DNA from: Peribacillus deserti
Lineage (GTDB): Bacteria > Bacillota > Bacilli > Bacillales > DSM-1321
DNA: 64,000 nucleotides
Assembly: GCF_016909175.1 (NCBI RefSeq)
Contig: NZ_JAFBFI010000001.1
Coordinates: 186,001 to 250,000 of the forward strand
Direction: 5' to 3'
In this document: positions 53,716-62,206 of the stretch, in pieces
Layout: every line of letters begins with the position of its first letter
Position numbering within the stretch: position 1 is the stretch's first letter
Position numbers and translations under genes: made by a program
The notes under the pieces: generated by a model
Databases searched by the model: none
Told to the model about the DNA's origin: nothing
The model's input: only the letters and a program-made list of their open reading frames with translations

Positions 53716-54921
53716 ATGAAAAACATTCATATCATTGTGGCAACGGGCGAATGGGGCCAGGACAATCTGCGATACCGAAGGCACCGGCTAGCCGAGTTTC
53801 TGCAAAACGAGCCCGATACCAAAGAAGTAATCTGGTTATGCCCAACCCCTGATCAAACCGATTCTTCCATGAGCAAATTACCAAATGGAATCAAACAATG
53901 GGCGGTTCAGGATCTACTGCCCCAAAAAGTGTTCCGCTTTGGCCGGTATGTAGACAGCTTTTATAAGAAAAAAATAGAACTGTTCCTTGAGTTTCTAAAA
54001 CAGTCAAGGGAATCATTCAACCTTATTCTGTGGTATACCTTTCCAGGCTTTCCGCTGCTTGCTGACCTCTTTTCATGGGACAAGGTCATCTATGATTGCA
54101 GCGATCTATGGGCTGCACCAATCAGCGGTTCAAAATCCGTGGTATCAGCCTTCAGGCAAAAAGTGATTTCATCTGCCGAAGACCGAATTGTGAAAAGAGC
54201 TGAGCTGATCTTCTGCACATCCGATTACTTACAGAAACAAGTTGTACGGAAGTTAGGTGTCTCAAACACTGGACACGTGCATACATTTGAAAACGGTGTG
54301 GAATATGATTTGTTCGCCGGTGAAAAAGAAATAGCGGATGTTGCGCCAGGATTTGATGGAACCATTTTAGGATTTATTGGCGGCATCAAACCGAAGCTTG
54401 ATTTTGCTTTGATTACAAAGGCAGCCCGGCAGAAACGGGAATGGCTGTTCCTATTTGTCGGACCAGATGGAACTGGCGGCCATCCTGAATTTAAAGAGCT
54501 TTTGCAGGAGCCCAATGTGTTATGGACAGGAAGCGTTCCTCCGCTAGAAGTTCCAAAATATATGAATCTAGTTGATATTGGCATCATGCCATACAAACCA
54601 TCACCTTATAATGATGCGGTATTCCCATTGAAGCTGTATGAATTTCTCGCTGCCGGCAAGCCTGCCATTGGAGTTCATCTGCCATCCACAAAGAAGTATG
54701 CAGAGGAAATGGTGTATGAGCATGTGAATCATGTTGACGGCTTTATTGAAGCCTGCGAGAAGGTTGAAGCAGTGGTGTATGATTCCGTTTATGCGAACAG
54801 GCGCAGGGAATTAGCAAAAACAAAGGACTGGAATTCCGTATTCAGCGGAATGGCGGATGTTGTATTTGAAAAGAGAAATTGGCCCCTGCTAGTGTGGGCT
54901 GACACGGATCAACTGAATTGA
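53716..54921 (+). CDS. tuaH: Teichuronic acid glycosyltransferase TuaH
   Basis: 401 aa; ATG 53716 after AAGGGGGGAAG. GT-B type protein with VIYDCSDLWAAP, IGFIGGIKPKLDF and PSPYNDAVFPLKLYEFLAAG. Last gene of the tua set. Order and spacing reproduce the B. subtilis operon. Confidence 0.9.
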   Translation: MKNIHIIVATGEWGQDNLRYRRHRLAEFLQNEPDTKEVIWLCPTPDQTDSSMSKLPNGIKQWAVQDLLPQKVFRFGRYVDSFYKKKIELFLEFLKQSRESFNLILWYTFPGFPLLADLFSWDKVIYDCSDLWAAPISGSKSVVSAFRQKVISSAEDRIVKRAELIFCTSDYLQKQVVRKLGVSNTGHVHTFENGVEYDLFAGEKEIADVAPGFDGTILGFIGGIKPKLDFALITKAARQKREWLFLFVGPDGTGGHPEFKELLQEPNVLWTGSVPPLEVPKYMNLVDIGIMPYKPSPYNDAVFPLKLYEFLAAGKPAIGVHLPSTKKYAEEMVYEHVNHVDGFIEACEKVEAVVYDSVYANRRRELAKTKDWNSVFSGMADVVFEKRNWPLLVWADTDQLN

Positions 54922-54950
54922 GACATCCACATCTATGGTTGCATTATGGA

Positions 54951-55042
54951 GGGTGATGGAAGTCCAAACCGGGCAAATGGGTTAGAGAAGCGTCCTTCAT
55001 AAGGGTGATGAAAGACCAAACCGGGGCAAGTGGGTTGGAGAA
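54951..55042. repeat. Two 40-bp direct repeats
   Basis: GGGTGATGGAAGTCCAAACC and its continuation (54951-54990) recurs with about six changes at 55003-55042 (GGGTGATGAAAGACCAAACC...), 52 bp apart. The repeats lie between tuaH and the small gene before gtaB. They might be RNA structure or a regulator site. Not recognised. Confidence 0.6.
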
Positions 55043-55213
55043 ACCAACTTTATGTTGATTTTGTACCAGCAGGTGCGAGTTAACAAAACATTAACATTCA
55101 GGTAACTATCTCTTATCATGGGCCGAGTACACTGAAACTGTAGAAATCACAGGCGTCATCTATAACCAGTAATACCAGTTTGTTTTTCCTAAATTCCTGG
55201 TAGGAGGTAAGAG

Positions 55214-55405
55214 ATGTTACACATACTGAATATCCTGTTCCTGGTCTGTTTGTCGGTGTGTTTCAGTGCAATTTTTTATTATTCATTTATTGCCCCTCAG
55301 TCGAAGTGCAGTCCTCAGTCCCAACCGGAGAAATATTCATTACGTATAACAAAACTCTTCAAAATCATTCTAAAGGGATGTGGTTTTAGTGAAAAAAGTG
55401 CGTAA
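55214..55405 (+). CDS. Small membrane protein upstream of gtaB (63 aa)
   Basis: ATG with AGGAGGTAAGAG upstream. One N-terminal membrane helix (about 5-27), then a basic tail with three Cys. Overlaps the gtaB start by 17 nt, so it might couple gtaB translation. No family recognised; the strong ribosome site is the main support. Confidence 0.5.
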   Translation: MLHILNILFLVCLSVCFSAIFYYSFIAPQSKCSPQSQPEKYSLRITKLFKIILKGCGFSEKSA

Positions 55406-56270
55406 AGCAATTATTCCAGCAGCTGGACTAGGAACCAGATTTCTGCCGGCAACAAAAGCAATGCCTAAAGAAATGCTGCCGATCGTCGATAAGCCTACCA
55501 TTCAATATATAGTAGAAGAAGCGGTTGAGTCGGGAATTGAAGACATCATTATCGTAACAGGTAAAGGAAAGCGAGCCATAGAGGACCATTTCGATAGAGC
55601 TGTCGAGCTCGAGCAAAACCTTATGCTTAAAGAAAAATACGAACTGCTCCAAAAGGTGCAGGCAACTTCACACGTTGATATCCACTATATCCGTCAAAAG
55701 GAACCCAAAGGTCTAGGACACGCGGTATGGTGTGCCAGAAATTTTATCGGGGAAGAACCGTTTGCCGTGTTATTGGGGGATGACATTGTAAAAAGTGATA
55801 TGCCTTGCTTAAAGCAGCTGACTGACGTGTATGATGAAACAAGAAGTTCTGTAATTGGTGTTCAGCAGGTATCGGACAGCGAAACTCACCGCTACGGAAT
55901 CATCGATCCAGCTGAACAGGACGGCCGGCGCTATCAGGTTGCAAACTTTGTTGAGAAGCCTAAGCCAGGAACCGCACCTTCCAATATAGCCATCATGGGC
56001 CGTTACATTTTAACACCGGAGATTTTCATGTTCCTGGATCAGCATGAAACGGGAGCTGGGGGAGAAATTCAGTTAACAGATGCCATCCAGAAGCTGAATC
56101 AAATCCAGCGTGTGTTTGCCTATGATTTCAAAGGCAAACGCTATGATGTTGGGGAGAAAGCAGGTTTTATTAAAACCACAATTGAATTTGCCATGGATGA
56201 TCCTGCGCTGAAGGCCGAGATCATGCCGCTGATGCAGGAGCTGCTCGAGGCGGAGAAGGTATTGGAATAA
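55389..56270 (+). CDS. gtaB: UTP--glucose-1-phosphate uridylyltransferase GtaB (copy 2)
   Basis: 293 aa from GTG 55389, matching the start of copy 1. N-terminal [19 protein letters not shown] and C-terminal GEKAGFIKT. Makes UDP-glucose for teichuronic acid (through tuaD), glycosylated teichoic acids and glycolipids. B. subtilis gtaB also neighbours the tua/tag region. The protein differs from copy 1 mainly in residues 80-110 and the C-terminus. Confidence 0.95.
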   Translation: MKKVRKAIIPAAGLGTRFLPATKAMPKEMLPIVDKPTIQYIVEEAVESGIEDIIIVTGKGKRAIEDHFDRAVELEQNLMLKEKYELLQKVQATSHVDIHYIRQKEPKGLGHAVWCARNFIGEEPFAVLLGDDIVKSDMPCLKQLTDVYDETRSSVIGVQQVSDSETHRYGIIDPAEQDGRRYQVANFVEKPKPGTAPSNIAIMGRYILTPEIFMFLDQHETGAGGEIQLTDAIQKLNQIQRVFAYDFKGKRYDVGEKAGFIKTTIEFAMDDPALKAEIMPLMQELLEAEKVLE

Positions 56271-56283
56271 TATCATAAATGGA

Positions 56284-56307
56284 ACTGCACCCCGGTTTAG
56301 CGGGGTG
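56284..56307 (+). terminator. Hairpin after gtaB
   Basis: GCACCCC/CGGGGTGC stem 15 nt after the stop; T run is poor, so termination strength is uncertain. Confidence 0.5.
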
Positions 56308-56986
56308 CTTGGGCATGTTGTATTCAAATAAGGTTGTCCGTATAAATGGTCGATTTGACGTGAGGATTATTCTCATAAACGATGGAATAGAAAGACAGCC
56401 GCAGGATTTATATCTAAATTCTAAAAAAATCAAAGCACCAAACCTATTAAGATAACTACACACCACTATAAGATTGAAATAATCCTCAATATCCTCCTGA
56501 TAAAATTTCTATCAAACTCATAAATACACAGATATAGACTAGAAAAACACCTGGACAATCGATAAGATACATAAGCGGTCATGCCGCCCAAAGAAGAGCA
56601 GTAAAATTTCTGTGACATAGGAGAACGAAACTGAAACAGCAATAGCTTTCTTATGGCTTTTTGTTAAAAGCCAGAGAGTCTATGACTGCAAAGCCAAAAA
56701 TTGCCCAAGCTTCACTATGATAAAATCCTAAAAACGAAAGAAGATACTTTCAATTTTTTAGATAGAATTAACTTAGGAAGTCCGGCTTGAAACCTATTTC
56801 GGTATATAGCTGGGGTGTCTTCATACTATACCACCAAAATGGGTTTATAGAGATCCTTACAGTATGATAGATAGTAAAGTATAAGGTAACTATTAAAACT
56901 AAGGTAAGATATTATGTTGTCTGGCAACGGGTTCGGAAAATAGTGGCAGAACGTTTCTATAAAAGAGTTAAGGGTGGGAAACACGG
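56308..56986. other. Gene-poor stretch with decayed sequence
   Basis: A 46-codon open frame at 56315-56455 (MLYSNKVVRINGRFDVRI...) begins inside the gtaB hairpin and has no ribosome site. The VanZ-like relic is listed separately. The final 150 bases upstream of 56987 presumably carry that gene's promoter. Confidence 0.35.
56555..56830 (-). pseudogene. Decayed VanZ-like gene
   Basis: The nucleotide sequence follows the intact VanZ-like gene at 25989: for example TGCAAAGCCAAAAA.TTG.CCAAGCTT.ACTATGAT and GTAA.ATTTCTGT.A..GGA are shared in the same order, but with many indels and stops. No reading frame survives. Confidence 0.6.
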
Positions 56987-57505
56987 GTGAACGTTAATAA
57001 AGACATAATCATTTATATTGTTTCTGGTCCGTGTGGCGTAGGTAAATCAACTGTAACAAGAGAACTTACTAAAAAATTAAATCATACGGCTCTGATAAGC
57101 GGTGACATTATTATGAATATGCTTGGTGAAGACCATTTAGCCTGGGATGAGAAGCTTAAACTTACATGGATCAATATCTTGTCGCTATCAAGGAATTTTG
57201 TAGAGCATAAATTAAATGTAGTGATTGATTTTGTTGTTGAAAGTGAGCTAGAATGGTTAGTCCAAAATCTTTCAGAACTGCCAGTCAAGATAAAGTACAT
57301 AGTATTGATAGCTGATGAAGATACATTAAAAGAACGATTACATAAACGAGGCGATCCTCAATTGCTGGAAAGGTCCCTATTCTTACTGAAACAGCTTGGA
57401 AATTGTGAAGTAAATAAGAAACATTTATTCGATGCGAAAGATAAAAATCCATTAGACATTTCAGATGATCTCATTCACCATTCAGGATTTTACATACATA
57501 ATTAA
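56987..57505 (+). CDS. P-loop kinase-like protein (AAA_33/shikimate-kinase-like), 172 aa
   Basis: GTG with AAGGGTGGGAA upstream. Walker A is SGPCGVGKSTVTREL (about residues 14-21), with ISGDIIMNMLGED as the acceptor-side region and a lid with LKERLHKRGD. Such small kinases phosphorylate nucleosides, antibiotics or small metabolites. No substrate can be assigned. Monocistronic with its own terminator. Confidence 0.8.
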   Translation: MNVNKDIIIYIVSGPCGVGKSTVTRELTKKLNHTALISGDIIMNMLGEDHLAWDEKLKLTWINILSLSRNFVEHKLNVVIDFVVESELEWLVQNLSELPVKIKYIVLIADEDTLKERLHKRGDPQLLERSLFLLKQLGNCEVNKKHLFDAKDKNPLDISDDLIHHSGFYIHN

Positions 57506-57597
57506 CTAATTTCCTATAAATCTAGATAAAATAGTAAATGAAGAGGAATGTAATAAATCACGAAAAGGATTTTTATCAAAGCTATATATGATTAATT

Positions 57598-57635
57598 CTG
57601 CCCAGAGCTGGTTGTAGTCTCTGGGCTTTTTTTCA
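57598..57635 (+). terminator. Terminator of the P-loop kinase gene
   Basis: GCCCAGAG/CTCTGGGC stem followed by TTTTTTT. Confidence 0.88.
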
Positions 57636-57642
57636 GTGATAA

Positions 57643-57678
57643 AAAAAATGACCCCAGCATACCTGGAGTCATTTCCAA
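57643..57678 (-). terminator. Terminator of the LacI-family regulator
   Basis: AATGACTCCAG/CTGGGGTCATT on the minus strand followed by TTTTTTT. Confidence 0.85.
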
Positions 57679-57688
57679 AAGAAAAGGG

Positions 57689-58705
57689 CTATGATTTAAT
57701 GCTTGTCGATTGCCGGACGAGAAGTTTAGGAGATAGTAATACTTCCTGAAAAGGCTCCTCTTTATGTTGAATTCTCCAATAGAGCTGTTCCACTGCTTTT
57801 TTTCCAAAAAAATTTAAATCAATATCCATAGTTGTGATTTTAGGTGAAGCATATTGAGAAAATTGCCCATTATCAAAGCTGCAGATTGATGCTTCTTCTG
57901 GAATGGCCAGCCCTTGATGCTGCAGTGAAGACAAGATGTGAAAACCAAAACCGTCATTTACACAGAACCAAGCTGAAGGCAGCTCTTTAATATTTGCAAT
58001 CAAATGGCTAATCTCTGTTTCGTTTTCTTTCACATTTATAAACATTAACCCTGGGTTCGCTTCAAGGTTATTTCTTTTAAGGGCTAATAAGTATCCTTCT
58101 AATCTTTCTTGGTAGCTAGGAGAAATATCTGTATTGCCTATATAAGCGATGTTTTTATGTCCTAGTCGAATTAAATGTTCTACAGCTATATACGCACCAT
58201 AACGGTTATTGGTTAAAATAGCGTCTGCATGCAAAAGTGGATCGTGATGGTCTATTAGAACCGTCGGAATCCCAGTCTTAATTACGGCCGAAATGTATTC
58301 TGTGCTGATGTGGGAGAGAATTAGTATACCATCTATCTCATGGTTACTTAGCAATTTTGGAAGTATCAAGTTTTCTTTGTCATCCGAATTAATTGATTCT
58401 ATAAATAAATTCATTCCTCGGTTGTGGACTTCTTTTTCTATACTGAGATAGATCTTGCCAAAGAAGCTAGTTAAAGAAAACGCGTATTCAGAAGCGATTA
58501 GCGCAATATTTTTAGGAGAGTTCTTTTTCGCTGCCTTTCGAACAGTTAGATACTGATAGCCTAAGTCTTCCGCTGTTTTTTGTACAAGCATTCTTGTTTC
58601 ATCGCTTACTCCCGGTTTCCCGGACAGAGCCTGGGAAACGGAGTTTTTGGAAATTTGTAATCGATCTGCGATATGCTGCATCGTAATTTTCTTTCTATCA
58701 TTCAT
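57689..58705 (-). CDS. LacI/GalR-family sugar-responsive repressor
   Basis: 338 aa. HTH at residues about 8-30: ITMQHIADRLQISKNSVSQALSGKPGVSDET, with the hinge helix after 50. Effector-binding periplasmic-binding-protein-like domain 65-335 (VLIDHHDPL, IRLGHKNIAYIG, ICSFDNGQFSQ). Divergent from a sugar uptake operon that it most likely represses until an alpha-glucoside is present. Confidence 0.92.
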   Translation of the reverse strand: MNDRKKITMQHIADRLQISKNSVSQALSGKPGVSDETRMLVQKTAEDLGYQYLTVRKAAKKNSPKNIALIASEYAFSLTSFFGKIYLSIEKEVHNRGMNLFIESINSDDKENLILPKLLSNHEIDGILILSHISTEYISAVIKTGIPTVLIDHHDPLLHADAILTNNRYGAYIAVEHLIRLGHKNIAYIGNTDISPSYQERLEGYLLALKRNNLEANPGLMFINVKENETEISHLIANIKELPSAWFCVNDGFGFHILSSLQHQGLAIPEEASICSFDNGQFSQYASPKITTMDIDLNFFGKKAVEQLYWRIQHKEEPFQEVLLSPKLLVRQSTSIKS

Positions 58706-59128
58706 AGAATCGTCCTCATTTGTTTTATTATGAGTTAACTTTTTACTAATTCAGAGTTTATACCAATATTGTAACGTTACAGAATTAACATTACAAGCTG
58801 TTTGCAATACTAATTATATTAATTTTAAAACTGAATGATAGTGAAAAAATGTAAATTTACGTTTGACTTTGTAAAGTGATGATGCAATAATGGATTTGTA
58901 AGGTGATTAAATACATTACAAATTATATTTTGTAATGTAGTGAAACTTGGTAATAAGAAAAGTCTTAGAGATCTATCATTTCTACATAAATTATAATTTT
59001 TTTGACGGTGAATGATAGCGCTATCATAAAGCGGGCTTCTTCTAAAATATTTAGTAGTTTCATAGCGGGTGTTTTAGAATTTGCGGGAATAATCCAGAAG
59101 AATCATTTAAATAATGGAGGAATAGAGG
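58706..59128. promoter_or_regulatory. Divergent control region of the sugar operon: cre site and other palindromes
   Basis: ATGATAGCGCTATCAT at 59012-59027 is a perfect palindrome that fits the CcpA cre consensus WTGNNARCGNWWWCAW, close to TTGACG (59002). TGTAACGTTACA at 58770-58781, near the regulator gene, may be a site for the LacI-family protein. TACATTACAAA and TTTGTAATGTA (58912-58939) form an 11-bp inverted repeat with a 6-nt centre. No gene. Confidence 0.6.
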
Positions 59129-60454
59129 ATGAAAATCAAAAAAGTTGCATCAATTATGTTTGCGGCGTCATTGACAGTGTCCGGCCTTGCCGGCTGCAGC
59201 ACAGGGAATGACAGTAAATCTAGCACAACTTCTAAAAATGGAGAAACAACGATTGAATTCTGGGCGGCTCCAAACCCTACGCAGCAGGTCTATTGGAAGG
59301 AAATTGCTGATGAGTTTACAAAGGAAAATCCTAAAATCAAGGTAAAAGTAAGTCCGATGAAAGAAAGCCCGACATCTGAAGCGAGCATTCAGTCTGCTAT
59401 TGCCGGCAAGAGCGCACCCACCATGTCTGAAAATATCAACCGGGGCTTTGCAGCTCAGTTGGCTGAAAGTAAAGCACTTGTACCTTTAGATACGTTAGAT
59501 GGATGGGATAAAGTAAAATCAGATCGTAATATGGATAACACGATGAAGGGCTGGGAGTTTTCTGACGGCCACCAATATGTACTGCCAATCTACTCCAATG
59601 CCATGTTATTCGGCTGGAGACTTGATATCTTAAAGGAGCTTGGGTACAATGAACCACCAAAAACATACAGTGAAATGCTGGATGTAACCAAGAAATTAAA
59701 AGCAAAATTCCCGGATAAATATGTTTGGGCAAAAGCAGATATTGCAGACCCTACAGCCTGGAAACGCTGGTTCGATTTCTTTATGCTTTATAATGCAGCA
59801 TCAGGCGGCAATAAGTTCATTGAAGGAAGCGAGTTCACTGCTGACGATAAAGCAGGTGAATCTGTCCTTACCTTTGTAAATGACCTGCGAGAAGAAAAAG
59901 GGTTATTAACAAGACAAGCAAAAGACCCATTTGAAAGCGGTTTAGGAATCTTTACCGATATCGGGCCTTGGACAATTGCCTATTGGAAAGAAAAATTCCC
60001 TAACATGAAATGGAACGAAACCTATACTTTAGCAACACCGCCAGTTCCAGATGGCATGGATACATCAAATGTAAGTACTTTCTCTGACACAAAAGGTATA
60101 GTCGTTTATGCATCTGCCACAAAAGAACAGCAAAAAGCAGCTATGAAATTCATTGACTGGGTTTACTCAAATCCTGAAAACGATTTGAAATGGCTTGAGA
60201 AAACAAGTCTGCCGCCTGCACGTGATGATTTAACAACTAATGATTCCTTTACAGAGTTCTTTGAAAAAAATCCAGCATTAAAACCATATGCTGCGGCCGT
60301 TCCAAACGCTATCCCTCCTATGGATAACGCAAAATACAATGATCTGCAGACATTGATCGGCCAACAGGCTTTCAATCCGGTTGTTAAGGGTGAAAAAGAT
60401 CCGAAAACAGCTTGGGAAGATATGAAGAAAGCCATTGAGGGGGCTCTCAAGTAA
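59129..60454 (+). CDS. Sugar ABC transporter substrate-binding lipoprotein
   Basis: 441 aa; GGAGGAATAGAGG ribosome site. Signal peptide with lipobox LAGC (Cys about 23), then a family 1 solute-binding fold: TIEFWAAPNPTQQVYWKEIADEF and IFTDIGPWTIAYW. Probably binds an oligosaccharide such as isomalto- or maltooligosaccharides, given the alpha-glucosidase in the operon. Strongly expressed first gene of the operon. Confidence 0.93.
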   Translation: MKIKKVASIMFAASLTVSGLAGCSTGNDSKSSTTSKNGETTIEFWAAPNPTQQVYWKEIADEFTKENPKIKVKVSPMKESPTSEASIQSAIAGKSAPTMSENINRGFAAQLAESKALVPLDTLDGWDKVKSDRNMDNTMKGWEFSDGHQYVLPIYSNAMLFGWRLDILKELGYNEPPKTYSEMLDVTKKLKAKFPDKYVWAKADIADPTAWKRWFDFFMLYNAASGGNKFIEGSEFTADDKAGESVLTFVNDLREEKGLLTRQAKDPFESGLGIFTDIGPWTIAYWKEKFPNMKWNETYTLATPPVPDGMDTSNVSTFSDTKGIVVYASATKEQQKAAMKFIDWVYSNPENDLKWLEKTSLPPARDDLTTNDSFTEFFEKNPALKPYAAAVPNAIPPMDNAKYNDLQTLIGQQAFNPVVKGEKDPKTAWEDMKKAIEGALK

Positions 60455-61335
60455 TGAAGCAGAAAGGACAAGGAAGATTGGGCTGGCTATTTGCCAGTCC
60501 TTATCTTGTATATGCGGTCGTTTTCTTTGCAATACCGCTGATCTGGTCACTTTTCTTATCTTTCACAGATTGGAATTTAATTGCGCCAACATTTAATTTT
60601 ACAGGGTTTTCGAATTACATAGAAGCTGTGAAAAGCCCTGGTGTACAGGCAGCATTTTTTGTAACGTTTAAGTTCATGTTTTTGTTTGTACCTCTAGTTA
60701 TAGCATCATCTATTGTTGTAGCCTTAATCATTCATGGATTACCGAAGTTTAAGGGATTGTTCTTAATTGGATTTTTCCTCCCTTATCTTGCATCTGGGGT
60801 TGTATCTTCTTTAATCATAAAAGGAATATTATCCTACAACAGTCCGATTAATGAATTTTTACGAAAAACCCTTGGATTGGACATTGACTGGCTTGGAAAT
60901 CCGTTTGCGGCACTGTTTGTAGTTGCTTTGATTATCGCATGGAAATTCACTGGATACTATGCGCTCATTCTAACATCTGGATTTGAGAGCATCAGCAAGG
61001 AAGTATATGAAGCAGCCATGATTGATGGAGTAAATCCATGGCAGCGTTTTTGGAAAATCACCTTCCCGCTGTTATATCCAGCGCTATTTACTGTAATGAT
61101 TTTATCAATCGGTGTAACGTTCGGAATTTTTACAGAGGTCTACCAGTTAACTGGCGGCGGTCCAAACTATGCGACAAACACATGGCAGATGGAGATTTTT
61201 GCAAAAGCCTTTACAAATCTTCAGGCTGGATATGCATCGGCAATAGCTATCATTGCGTCGATCGTAACCTTTATTTCGATTTTCATAATCCGAAAACTTT
61301 TAGAAATGTGGGGTAAGCGAAATGGATGGGCGTAA
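60454..61335 (+). CDS. Sugar ABC transporter permease (MalF type)
   Basis: 293 aa, six membrane helices. The EAA loop EAAMIDGVNPWQRFWKITFP at about 189-208 contacts the ATPase. Starts in the stop of the binding-protein gene (TAATG). No ATPase gene lies in the visible operon; such Bacillus importers usually share MsmX. Confidence 0.94.
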   Translation: MKQKGQGRLGWLFASPYLVYAVVFFAIPLIWSLFLSFTDWNLIAPTFNFTGFSNYIEAVKSPGVQAAFFVTFKFMFLFVPLVIASSIVVALIIHGLPKFKGLFLIGFFLPYLASGVVSSLIIKGILSYNSPINEFLRKTLGLDIDWLGNPFAALFVVALIIAWKFTGYYALILTSGFESISKEVYEAAMIDGVNPWQRFWKITFPLLYPALFTVMILSIGVTFGIFTEVYQLTGGGPNYATNTWQMEIFAKAFTNLQAGYASAIAIIASIVTFISIFIIRKLLEMWGKRNGWA

Positions 61336-62152
61336 GAAAAAAGGATTGTTTTTTCGGTATTTAATTGCGGTTATTCTCTTGCTGATCATGATTTTTCCAT
61401 ACATTTACATGGTGCTTACTTCGTTCGCGGATTGGGACCAGGTAGACAAGAAACTGATTCCCACTGACTTCACTCTAAAATCCTATCAGTGGCTTTTGGG
61501 TGGAGGGGAAGCCGTTATCCCAAGACCTTGGCTTCATGCGTTTTTCAATAGTTTCGTAGTTTCCGCAGGTTCGACCCTGCTTATGATGGTTTCCGGGGTT
61601 ATGGTGGCCTATGCGTTAGCAAAAATTCCGTTTAAAGGCAGAGACACCATTAACAACTTTATTCTGTTCCAAATGTTTTTCCCGGCTATCATCTTGCTGA
61701 TTCCTACTTTCCTTGTTATTCAAAGAATCGGCATGTACGACTCTTATTGGGGAATGATTCTGCCTAAAGCGTTAAGTCTATGGGCAGTGTTTATGTATGC
61801 CAATTTCTTCAAAGCGATCCCCGATACATTTATTGAAGCGGCCAAATTGGATGGCGCAAACGATTTTCAGATTTTATTCAAAATTGTTCTGCCTATGTCC
61901 AAGTCGATTACAACCGTTATTTTCCTGTTCCTGTTCATGGAAAGATGGACCGAATTATTATGGGATATGCTGGTTACGAAGAGCGACAGCATGCTGACAC
62001 TCAACGTTCTTTTATCACAAATGTTTGGACCTTACGGTGGATATCCAGGGCCGATGTATGCTGCATCTGTTCTGCTTACCATGCCGATCATCATTATTTT
62101 CCTGATTTTTTCGAAGAAATTCCAGGAAGGCATGCAGTTTACTCTTAAGTAA
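61322..62152 (+). CDS. Sugar ABC transporter permease (MalG type)
   Basis: 276 aa, six membrane helices with EAA loop EAAKLDGANDFQILFKIVLP. Overlaps the first permease by 14 nt, so the two are translationally coupled and form the membrane channel. Confidence 0.94.
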   Translation: MDGRKKKGLFFRYLIAVILLLIMIFPYIYMVLTSFADWDQVDKKLIPTDFTLKSYQWLLGGGEAVIPRPWLHAFFNSFVVSAGSTLLMMVSGVMVAYALAKIPFKGRDTINNFILFQMFFPAIILLIPTFLVIQRIGMYDSYWGMILPKALSLWAVFMYANFFKAIPDTFIEAAKLDGANDFQILFKIVLPMSKSITTVIFLFLFMERWTELLWDMLVTKSDSMLTLNVLLSQMFGPYGGYPGPMYAASVLLTMPIIIIFLIFSKKFQEGMQFTLK

Positions 62153-62206
62153 GGCGAATCTTAACTTGTTTAATTACATCACCATACAGGCAGGAGTTTT
62201 AACACG

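Noticed and set aside
55003-55080. Direct-repeat region as a known riboswitch
   Set aside because: I could not fit it to any riboswitch core that I know; kept as an unexplained repeat.
56315-56455. 46-codon open frame after gtaB
   Set aside because: Starts within the gtaB hairpin without a ribosome site; composition fits decayed sequence around the VanZ-like relic.
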